From contig JADHWW010000108.1 in NCBI GenBank assembly GCA_016783285.1, positions 1 through 39,547 on the forward strand: a stretch of DNA of 39,547 nucleotides, in the 5' to 3' direction. Positions 6,116-13,682 of this stretch are shown in pieces. A program made the position numbers and the translations under genes. Below the pieces are notes generated by a model, which did not search any database, was not told the DNA's origin, and saw only the letters and a program-made list of their open reading frames with translations. The DNA is from Anaerolineae bacterium (GTDB lineage Bacteria; Chloroflexota; Anaerolineae; B4-G1). Position 1 is the first letter of the stretch. The number at the start of each line of letters is the position of its first letter.

Positions 6116-7875
6116 CTACAGCCCCTCAATCACTTCCAGAAAGAGACGCTTCCCCCGATGGCGCTGGCGCAGGCGGGCGATAAAGTCCTCCCACTCGCTC
6201 TGGGTGTCGTGGTGACGGTAGATCTGCTGGATGATGTTCAGATGGGTCCGCGCCTCTTCGTACAGGTGGCGGCGCTTGCCGGCGATGCGCTTCTCGGCCA
6301 GGCGCTCGTAGTAGGCCACCGCCCACCAGTAGTGTTCGGCCGACTTGCCGGCCTGGGCAGCGACACGCTGCGCCAGCGTCGCGCCGATAGCGGCCTCGAA
6401 GCGCTCTACGAGCCCCATCGCCCGTGGCAGATCGCCTCCGGCCAGGGCCAACTCGACCTGCAACGAGCGGCTGCCGCGCTTTTCCACCAGGGTGTCCAAC
6501 TCTGACTCGAGTTGCTGCCACCGGCCCAGTTGTCCGGCCTGGTTGGCGATCAACTGGTACAGCGCAAAGGTGGGATGCGAGCGGAACCGGGCCAGATAAA
6601 TGTTCATGGCTCCCGCCAGATTGTCCTGCTGGTTGTAGCGTTTCAGGAGCCAGTCGCCGATCTTGTCCAGCGGCCATCCGCCGGCGTCGGGCAGTGCGGC
6701 CTCGGCCACCTCAAAGGCCAACTGCTCGTGCCCGGCTTGCTCCAACTGTTCGATCAACGGCCAGGCCTCGTGGCTGGGAAGCGGCTGCTGCCGCACAATG
6801 CGCCCCACGTCCTGGATACGCCCAGGGCCACCAGTTTCTCGCACAGCGCCAGACGACGGGCTTGCTCTGCACACAGTGTCAAATAGTCCTCGTCGCGCCC
6901 CTCGCGCTCGTACAACTCGAGCAGCATAGTGATTAGCCCCCGCTGCTTCCACTCACCTTTGTGCTTGTCCAGCGCCTCGTGGATCCAGGACTCTAACGTC
7001 TCCACATCGGCCGGCCGGTAGGTGGCCACGATCATTTTCCTCAGATCGTCCTCGAAACCGTAGCCGCCCATGTCGTTGACGCACAACTCGAACATGTCCC
7101 GCAGCCAGGACTGGCGTTCGCTCTCGTCCCAGTCCGTTTGGGGGACGATCTTTTGTAACGCTTCGGCACACTCCTGGCCCAGAAAGCCCATACCGCCACT
7201 CGAATCGTCGCAATTTTCGATCCCTTCCACGCAGCCGCGCAGCAGTTCGGTGTAGACAATCGCCGCGTTGGTAAACTCGCCGTGTTGAGCAAAGCCTTCG
7301 GCTGTGCGCCGCACCGTGTTCAGGCCATCCGTCAGGTCACCCATGTGGTACCAATCCGCACCCTCACCGACGATGTAGGATATCTCGCTGCTGTACGCAG
7401 CCGCGCTAACCCGGTGCGGCCGGGGAGCGGGAGGTGGGGGAGCGTCCGCCGGCTGGGCCCGATAACGGTCTACCAACTCGTGCAGTGCGGGGACCTGCTG
7501 CGCCATCTCCACTATGAGCGCTACCAGCGTTTCTTTGGACCGGGTCTCCAACATCGTGACCAGGTCATCGTACACGGCGAACCGCTCCGGCTCACGGACC
7601 CAGGTCAGCAGCAACGCCACCAGGTGCTTGCAGATGCCACCGTAACTGTAGGGACAGGAGCACCAGGTCTCGGCGATGCCCGTCTCGTCGAACTCGATCC
7701 GCAGGCGATAGTTGATCGCCATTGAGCCTCCACACTCGGCGCGCAACACGTTCCCTTCACGCACGGGGTTCTGGATCGCGCCGCGCACGAAATACCCCAT
7801 ACCGCGCTCGAAACTGCTGGCCGTTGTCAGTTCCCGGATGTCATACTCTGAAATTGGGGGGAGTGAATTGTTCAT
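6116..7875 (-). pseudogene. SWIM zinc-finger protein, frameshifted
   Basis: From the ATG at 7875 (GAGGTG upstream) the first frame gives a SWIM motif, C72-x-C74 and C82-x-H84 (WCSCPYSYGGICKHL), then a helical region. Near 6825-6830 this frame turns into nonsense while the -1 frame picks up with RIQDVGRIVRQQPLPSHEAW and continues as helical repeats to the stop at 6116. Joining the two at the GGGCGT site gives one protein of about 586 aa. So a single base is missing, through a sequencing or assembly error or a real mutation. SWIM domains bind DNA or protein; the rest resembles TPR-like helical repeats. It is the last large gene of the SNF2 operon and shares the SWIM domain with that helicase. 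Confidence 0.7.
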
Positions 7876-7913
7876 TGGTCACCTCGGGCATATTCTTCGC
7901 GCTTGCAGAAGCG

Positions 7914-7934
7914 GGACAAGATGGCATCTTGTCC
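7914..7934. repeat. Perfect 9-bp hairpin in the intergenic region 7876-8116
   Basis: GGACAAGAT-GGC-ATCTTGTCC. Nearby are AGACCTC-C-GAGGTCT (about 7989-8003) and a degenerate copy of it near 8075. The gap looks like stacked REP-type repeats and shows no gene. Confidence 0.55.
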
Positions 7935-8116
7935 TACCGTCCTACCGCCGCCAGCGCAGCGCGCAATGTCATCAAGTTAAGCAACGCCCAGACCTCCGAG
8001 GTCTAGCGCGGTGCTTGTCTGGCAGAGATTTTCAGCCAATACGCCGTGCTTTGCGTCCACGTGAGGTGCTATCGAAGACCTCGGATGTCTTATCTTAATA
8101 ACATTGGCCGGTCTGC

Positions 8117-8497
8117 TCATTCTAGCACCTTCGTCACAGAGGCCGGCCCGTCAAGCAAGAGACGCAGCCTGTTGAGTACATTGCGTCCCAGTATGATCTC
8201 GTCGCTGCGCTCATCCCCCACCACCTCAATGGCAGGGAGGCACAGCGAGCCAACGCCTATATCCACGGTGAACATCCGTGCTCTGTGCCACTCCCCCCAC
8301 TGGCTGCGCAATCGCACATCGTCTACGAAGGGGGCTTCTAGACGCTCGATGAGTCCGATTGGAATGATGGTGCCATCGGCGGCGGTGTCCACGATGGCGA
8401 TGTATGGCCCTAATGAGAGGCTTTCCTCTGGATAACCAAGCCATATCTCCAGCACCGGCATCGGGGGATACCAGGTCTTGGCATAGTGGTGAATCAT
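8117..8497 (-). CDS. Retropepsin-like aspartic protease
   Basis: A 126-aa protein with the aspartyl-protease flap and active site of the single-domain clan AA type: IVDTAADGTIIP (catalytic Asp at 37, D-T-A) and, near the end, the hydrophobic ILGRNVLNRLRLLLDG that replaces the psi-loop ILG-x-D-x-L in retropepsins. Such proteins work as dimers. Its ATG overlaps the stop of the DUF5678 gene (ATGA), a pair often seen together in Chloroflexota and cyanobacteria. The natural substrate is not known. Family assignment is solid from the motifs; activity is inferred. Confidence 0.75.
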   Translation of the reverse strand: MIHHYAKTWYPPMPVLEIWLGYPEESLSLGPYIAIVDTAADGTIIPIGLIERLEAPFVDDVRLRSQWGEWHRARMFTVDIGVGSLCLPAIEVVGDERSDEIILGRNVLNRLRLLLDGPASVTKVLE

Positions 8498-8889
8498 ACT
8501 CCACCTCGCTCAAAGCGCGGACTACGAAAAGTCAGCACGCGATAGGGCTCAGAGTCCACCCGCCGCAGGAGAACAGATGTGCGGCCAAAGCGCTGCCGGA
8601 TGCGTCGGTGTAGCCCCACAAAGTCCTCGTCGTGGTCCACGACCTGCCCCTCGTGGATGGCTACTATCTGGCCCAGGTATTGCTTCACCAGTTCGGTGTG
8701 CATGGAGCGGAAAGCCCTTGCTTCTTCCTGAATCTTCTGCTCTTGTACCTGGCGCATATAGCGGCGGAGGGCAATAACGATAATGTTCTCTGGCGGTACA
8801 CGCTGGTGGATCGCCAGTCTCTTCAAATCCTCCGTCAAATCGGCCTGGAGGGTGATAACAGTCTCCGTCTGTATTTCTCGTAGGCTCAT
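8494..8889 (-). CDS. DUF5678 / antitoxin-like protein
   Basis: A 131-aa protein. Residues 10-55 (ETVITLQADLTEDLKRLAIH and on) look like a ribbon-helix-helix-like start followed by a helix. The C-terminal part, KQYLGQIVAIHEGQVVDHDEDFVGLHRRIRQRFG, matches the DUF5678 pattern (Y-x-G-x-x-V-A-x-x-x-G-x-V-V, then a helix). It starts 9 nt after the SNF2 stop with TGAGGTGAG as ribosome site and overlaps the protease gene. The role is unknown. The fusion of a DNA-binding-like start with DUF5678 suggests a regulator of the pair. Confidence 0.6.
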   Translation of the reverse strand: MSLREIQTETVITLQADLTEDLKRLAIHQRVPPENIIVIALRRYMRQVQEQKIQEEARAFRSMHTELVKQYLGQIVAIHEGQVVDHDEDFVGLHRRIRQRFGRTSVLLRRVDSEPYRVLTFRSPRFERGGV

Positions 8890-8898
8890 AATCTCACC

Positions 8899-11778
8899 TC
8901 ACAATCCTTCTTTAGCAACCAACTCCCGCCCCAGATCAATCAACTCTTGGATGGTGACGATAAACCCTTCGGCGGCTTTAACGCTAGGAGGCGGGGCTTC
9001 CTCTTCGTCCTCGGCCGGCGGAGCGGTGAGGGCGCGGACGCGGTCCACGCGGGCGGCCAGGCCGGTGGGGACGTGGCCGGGGGCGACCAGTTCCGCCTCG
9101 ACCAGACGCGGGGAGGGCAGTGTTTCGCCGGGGGCTTTGTCCTTGACGAGGGAGAGTTGCGCGCTCAGCGTCCAGCCCAACGCCTGGCGCACGGGGCGCA
9201 TCACTTCCTCCGGGAAGCCGCCCTGCAACACGACGGACGCCAGTTTGAGCCGCTTGTCAGCCGCGTCGAACCCCTTGTTGGCACGGCGCAGTTTCTTTTC
9301 CAGTGCCTTGCGCGCGTCGTCGCGGGCCGGGGCGGGGATGGCCGGGGCCCGGTAGACGGTAGCAGGCTCGGCCATCTGCTCCATCAGTCCGCCAGTGAGG
9401 GTGGCGAGTGCCCGGTAGCCCTCCTGCTCCATCAGCAACAGGCCCGGCGGGGAAAAGTCGGCGTAGTGCTCGTTGAGCAACGCTTCAACCCTGGAGCGCA
9501 GTTTGGCCGGTTCGCGGTCCACGACGACGAGGGCGTTACCGTCGGTGGGGACGCCGGGGAGTTGCGGCGCCTGTCGCACCAGGAGGACACGCCCCGGGTA
9601 GCGTCCCACCAGCAGATCAGCGAAGCCTTGCAACGTGGGCACAGGCATGGCTTCTGGTTCTGGCTCAACTACGGTCGGTGCGAGCACCAGTTCCGGCTTG
9701 ATCGCCTCCCGCGCGCCCAGGAGCACCTCGAGCCGCTGCAACACCCCCTGGCCCGCGTCCTTGAACGAGAGGTCAGTGACGATACTCTCCTCGTTGAACG
9801 CGGCGTCAAAGACGGCCCGCTTGGCGGCCAGCGTGTCGAGCATGCGCTCCTCAATGGTGCCTTTGGCGATCAGGTTGATGACGTTGACCACGTGCCGCTG
9901 GCCGTGACGGTGGGCGCGGGCGATGCGCTGAGACAGCACAGCCGGGTTCCAGGGCAGGTCGAGATTGACGACCATACTGGCCGCCTGCAAGTTCAGCCCC
10001 ACGCCGCCGGCGTCGGTGGAGAGAAACACTTTGCACCGGGGGTCTTCAAAGAATTGCTCGATCAGCGCGCCGCGTTTCTTGGTGGGCACGTCGCCGGTCA
10101 GTTTGACCCAGCCCAATTTGAGCCGCTCCAACGCCGGTTCGGTCAGGTCGAGCATGCGCGTCCATTGGCTAAACAGGATCGCCTTGCGCCCGTTGCTGGC
10201 GATCTCCTCGTCGAGGATCACGCGCAGTTCGCGTAACTTGGGCGAAGTCTTTTCGCGGTCCTGGGGTTTGATCTCGGGGTCGTGGAGCGCCAGCGCGTTG
10301 CAGATCAGGCGCATTTTGACCAGGGCCCCCAACAGGATATTGTGCTCCTTCGGCGTGAGCGGGCGCCGGCGTGCTCGCGCCATCAACTGGGCCACTCTCT
10401 GCTCGTACTCGGCGTACGCGCCCCACTGGGGATCGGTCATCTCGACGAAAAAGTTGCTGTCAATGCGCTCCGGCAGGTCGAGCAACACCTCCTCGCGCAC
10501 GCGGCGCAGGACGTAGGGCGCGATGCGGTGGCGCAGTTCGTCCAGGTTCTTGTAGCCCAGCACCTTGTAGGAACCGGAGGGCCGCCGCTCTGTCTCATAG
10601 TAGCGCTGGTTAAAGCGCCATAGAGGGCCGAGGATGGTGGGGTCAATGAACTGCAAGACCGAGTAAAGTTCGTCCAGCCGGTTTTCCAGCGGCGTGCCGG
10701 TCAGGACAAAGGCGTAGGGACTGCGCAGTCGCTTGACCTTGTCGGCAGTTTTCGTGCGCCAGTTTTTGATTCTCTGCGCTTCGTCGAGGATCACCAGGTC
10801 GAACTCGCGCCGGGTGATCTCCTCCTCGTCGAAGCGCACCAGTTCGTAGTTGATGACGTTAAAGAACTGGAGGTCGCGATAGAGACTGCGGCGCTGAATG
10901 GGGTTGCCCTCGATGACCTGGACGGAGAGCGAGGTGAAGCGTTGGATTTCGCGCGCCCACTGGTGCTTGAGCGAGGCGGGGCAGACGATCAGGACGTGCT
11001 GGATGTCGCGCAGTTGCTTGAGCAGGGCGGCGGCGGCGATGGCCTGCACCGTCTTGCCCAGGCCCATGTCGTCGGCCAGCAGTGTGCGCCGGCCAAAGGT
11101 CAGGTGGAGCAGCCCCTCCTCCTGGTAGCCGTAGAGCGGCGTCGAGAGGACGCTGAGCGAGCGGTTGCCCTGTTCCACCTGGTCGAGGAACCAGTGCTTT
11201 TGTTGTTGCACCGCTTCAATGTCCCGTTGATTGTTCAAGTAATCGTGCACAGCCTGATCCACGTGAATCTGCTCGCGGTCACGTTTGGGCAAGCGGTTCA
11301 GTTCACTGAGCAATACGGGCAGGCTCTGCGTGACCTTGCCCTGCAACACCCCCTCGGTGTCAAAGTAACGGGTCAGCAGCGCGTGCAGTCTCTTGCGTTC
11401 CGGGAGAGGCAACGTGACGCGGACGGTGGTGCGCTCGGCGTGGTGGACGTACATCTGGGTGATGGGTGGGGCCTGGGCAACAAACTCCTCCCACTGGTCG
11501 GCGAACTCTTTTTCCAGGTTCGCCAACACGCCCTCAATGTGCTTGCACGTGCCGATGGTGTTGGTGTGATAGTCGGGGCAGGTGCAGGTATTGAGCCGCT
11601 CGGTGAGCGAGCGAATCTGGACGGTGTAGACTCGTTCAGACGTCGAGGTCACCTCAAAGGTGCTGTAGACCGGATGCTGGCCCTGGTTGACGATCTTGAC
11701 TAGTTCTTCCTTGCCGCGTTTGCGGCGGCGCTCAATCTGCACCTGCAGCATATCCGTTTGTTGTTGTGCTTGACTCAT
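8899..11778 (-). CDS. SWIM-domain SNF2-family helicase/ATPase
   Basis: A 959-aa protein. A SWIM zinc finger lies at C65-x-C67 ... C78-x-H80. The SNF2 core follows: Walker A DDMGLGKT (about 236-243), Walker B with DEAQ (332-335), LTGTPLENRLDELYSVL (motif III region), and in the second lobe ILFSQWTRMLD, STDAGGVGLNLQAA and QRIARAHRHGQ (motifs IV-VI). It translocates on double-stranded DNA or strips protein from it. The start is the ATG at 11778, directly behind AAGGAGG; longer in-frame starts lie inside a hexamer repeat. The last 260 residues are of unknown role. It follows the Cas6-like gene by 46 nt and should be cotranscribed with the RAMP genes. Confidence 0.9.
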   Translation of the reverse strand: MSQAQQQTDMLQVQIERRRKRGKEELVKIVNQGQHPVYSTFEVTSTSERVYTVQIRSLTERLNTCTCPDYHTNTIGTCKHIEGVLANLEKEFADQWEEFVAQAPPITQMYVHHAERTTVRVTLPLPERKRLHALLTRYFDTEGVLQGKVTQSLPVLLSELNRLPKRDREQIHVDQAVHDYLNNQRDIEAVQQQKHWFLDQVEQGNRSLSVLSTPLYGYQEEGLLHLTFGRRTLLADDMGLGKTVQAIAAAALLKQLRDIQHVLIVCPASLKHQWAREIQRFTSLSVQVIEGNPIQRRSLYRDLQFFNVINYELVRFDEEEITRREFDLVILDEAQRIKNWRTKTADKVKRLRSPYAFVLTGTPLENRLDELYSVLQFIDPTILGPLWRFNQRYYETERRPSGSYKVLGYKNLDELRHRIAPYVLRRVREEVLLDLPERIDSNFFVEMTDPQWGAYAEYEQRVAQLMARARRRPLTPKEHNILLGALVKMRLICNALALHDPEIKPQDREKTSPKLRELRVILDEEIASNGRKAILFSQWTRMLDLTEPALERLKLGWVKLTGDVPTKKRGALIEQFFEDPRCKVFLSTDAGGVGLNLQAASMVVNLDLPWNPAVLSQRIARAHRHGQRHVVNVINLIAKGTIEERMLDTLAAKRAVFDAAFNEESIVTDLSFKDAGQGVLQRLEVLLGAREAIKPELVLAPTVVEPEPEAMPVPTLQGFADLLVGRYPGRVLLVRQAPQLPGVPTDGNALVVVDREPAKLRSRVEALLNEHYADFSPPGLLLMEQEGYRALATLTGGLMEQMAEPATVYRAPAIPAPARDDARKALEKKLRRANKGFDAADKRLKLASVVLQGGFPEEVMRPVRQALGWTLSAQLSLVKDKAPGETLPSPRLVEAELVAPGHVPTGLAARVDRVRALTAPPAEDEEEAPPPSVKAAEGFIVTIQELIDLGRELVAKEGL

Positions 11779-11792
11779 TTGGTCCTCCTTAA

Positions 11793-11831
11793 CTTCAGCC
11801 TCAACCTCAACCTTAACCTCAACCTCAACCA
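11793..11831. repeat. AACCTC hexamer tandem repeat
   Basis: Six imperfect copies of a TCAACC hexamer fill the gap between the Cas6-like stop and the SNF2 ribosome site. On the minus strand it reads as GAGGTT units, so it could blur or add ribosome-binding sequence. Confidence 0.6.
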
Positions 11832-12823
11832 ATCACAAACGTCCCACACCCAAAATGTGTCTGTCTCCCGATGTGGAGTATGGAGGCCAGTTCCAGATAG
11901 GGGATGATTGGATGCGGGATAGAGGGAAAGGTCTGTGTGCCTATCCAACGCCCTGGCCAATACTTGGGCGCCGGTTTGAGACTCGTGTGATGAACGGGAA
12001 TACGGGCGGCCTGTTCCATGGCAGCCTGGAAAGATGCCCGCTCTTCCGCGCCCAAGACGGCCCACACGTCGTCGGGTGTGTGGTGTTTTCCGGGTAATAG
12101 TTGCCCCATCCGGGCCACCAGGGATTCCAGTATACGCTGTAAGGTTGGCACTTGATGGCGGGCTATTTTTTTCCTGCGGTGGCGTCTACCACTCTCGCTG
12201 GTCAGATCAAAAGGCGTGAGCCAGGTCAGGCGGTCGAATATGCGCTCTGATCCTGAATCGAAAGTCAATCCTTCGGCCCACTGCGTGGGGGTGACGCGAT
12301 AACTCAGGTCCAATCGCCCGTCACTCACGACAGTCTCCCACTGGCGGCCCCGCGCCGCGTAGACCGCCTGAATGTCGAAATGGCCCCACAGGACATTCCA
12401 GTGCTGCCACTGCGGATCGAGAACACTCCCCAATTCTTCTATGGCCGGCAAGATGACTTCCAGGAAAAGCCCATGATCGGCATTTTCCCCCATCAGTTCG
12501 AGTTCCCATAGGATCAACTCTCCCTGGCCATAAGTCAGTTTGCCCGGATAGACGAATAACACTGTCTCAATCGGCCACGACACGTCTGGCACCTCCCTGG
12601 GCCTTTTTTTCCACAAGAGCGAGACATCACCGTATTCACCCCAGGGAGCCAGGGCTTTGCGCCAGGGATGGGCCCGGCGAGTGGGGAGACGGTTGGCAAT
12701 CGCGGTTCCCAGGAGCAGGGATATCTCTGTGGACAGACATCTCGGCAAGCGGACCAACGAACTATTGACCCGCCACACGAGCAGATAACGGATCAGTTTA
12801 ATGGGTTTGATAAAAGGCCACAT
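11825..12823 (-). CDS. Cas6-like RAMP protein
   Basis: A 332-aa protein. The C-terminal end YLELASILHIGRQTHFGCGTF matches the glycine-rich loop that closes Cas6 proteins (L-x-H-x-G-x-x-x-x-F-G-x-G). It follows a LKPAPKYWPGRWIGTQTFPS segment that fits the last RAMP strands. Cas6 enzymes cut CRISPR precursor RNA. No catalytic His can be fixed by eye, so cleavage activity is open. The ATG at 12823 is preferred; a TTG at 12829 is also in frame. It overlaps the upstream gene by 26 nt. With no CRISPR array nearby, its RNA target is unknown: it may serve a distant array or hold an RNA without cutting it. Confidence 0.7.
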   Translation of the reverse strand: MWPFIKPIKLIRYLLVWRVNSSLVRLPRCLSTEISLLLGTAIANRLPTRRAHPWRKALAPWGEYGDVSLLWKKRPREVPDVSWPIETVLFVYPGKLTYGQGELILWELELMGENADHGLFLEVILPAIEELGSVLDPQWQHWNVLWGHFDIQAVYAARGRQWETVVSDGRLDLSYRVTPTQWAEGLTFDSGSERIFDRLTWLTPFDLTSESGRRHRRKKIARHQVPTLQRILESLVARMGQLLPGKHHTPDDVWAVLGAEERASFQAAMEQAARIPVHHTSLKPAPKYWPGRWIGTQTFPSIPHPIIPYLELASILHIGRQTHFGCGTFVIG

Positions 12824-13682
12824 AGTCAACCAGTTCGTACAACAATTTGATGCGATTCTTGGGCCAGTGCCGAATGTTCCAGGAACTCAGCATGTCTTTG
12901 GCTTCCTGGCTCAAGCGTCCCACGAACCTGCCCCAGTAGAACTGTTCCTCGCTGGGGTCCTCCAAGTTCACCAACTCGTGGAGCGACGCTTGTTCTTCGG
13001 GGCGCAATAGCGTCCGAAAGACCGCCGCCATCTCCAGCAGGCTCAGAAATTCAGAGACCTCGAAAGTGAGCAATCCCTCTCGGTCACGTGTGCGGGGTGT
13101 CAAAAGTTGATAAGGAGCAGAAAAGAAGCGCACGCGCAACCGGTCCATAGAAAAACGCGCTTCGAGATGAACGGCCCGGCACAGAATCTCGCCCATGCTG
13201 GCCCCCTGTCTGGCGGCCGTCGTGGGAAATATCTGCATCAGTCCTTTCAGGTCAGCCCCGTGATATATGACCAGTTCCCGCAGCCAGGTCTTTAACTCGT
13301 ACCGGCGCATCAGCAGCAGAAAATGGTGCTCGTCGTGGACATAGGTGCCCAAAGCATCGTGCTCGTAAAACCCTTCACTCGTCCAGAGTTGCTGCGGCAA
13401 ACGATTGACGAAACCCCAGACGACGATGGATGGACGGGACACCTTGTTCAACTTGCGGGCCCGGGCCAGAATAGCCTGGCAAACTCGGCAATACTTGCGC
13501 CGGGGAGAAGACAGACGAGGATAAACCCAGCATCGTTGGCAAGGGCCGTTGAGGGCAGAATGAGGCGGCCCGATCTCTTCCCCGGTGGGGAAAAGATCGG
13601 GCTCGGCCGTCAGGTATTGCAGGGTGGCTAACAGTTCAGCGCCGGTTCGACTGCGGCGCAGCCAATCAAAGCTGCTTAACAT
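12798..13682 (-). CDS. Unknown zinc-finger protein in the RAMP operon
   Basis: A 294-aa protein with one treble- or ribbon-like zinc site: C48-x-x-C51 and C65-x-x-C68 (CQRCWVYPRLSSPRRKYCRV plus C). The region around the fingers is basic (RRKYCRVCQAILARARKLNK), as in nucleic-acid binders. The rest is a mix of helices and strands without a motif I know. Its start overlaps the RAMP fusion by 17 nt and its end overlaps the Cas6-like gene by 26 nt, so the three are translated as a unit. It may be a small or large subunit of the RAMP complex. It does not show the GGDD or HD motifs of Cas10. Confidence 0.65.
   Translation of the reverse strand: MLSSFDWLRRSRTGAELLATLQYLTAEPDLFPTGEEIGPPHSALNGPCQRCWVYPRLSSPRRKYCRVCQAILARARKLNKVSRPSIVVWGFVNRLPQQLWTSEGFYEHDALGTYVHDEHHFLLLMRRYELKTWLRELVIYHGADLKGLMQIFPTTAARQGASMGEILCRAVHLEARFSMDRLRVRFFSAPYQLLTPRTRDREGLLTFEVSEFLSLLEMAAVFRTLLRPEEQASLHELVNLEDPSEEQFYWGRFVGRLSQEAKDMLSSWNIRHWPKNRIKLLYELVDYVAFYQTH

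Noticed and set aside
8947..10236. Long plus-strand open frame of 429 codons
   Set aside because: Antisense shadow of the SNF2 gene.
11793..11831. Telomere-like or origin-like hexamers
   Set aside because: A short AACCTC tract between two cotranscribed genes, without DnaA boxes or other origin marks.
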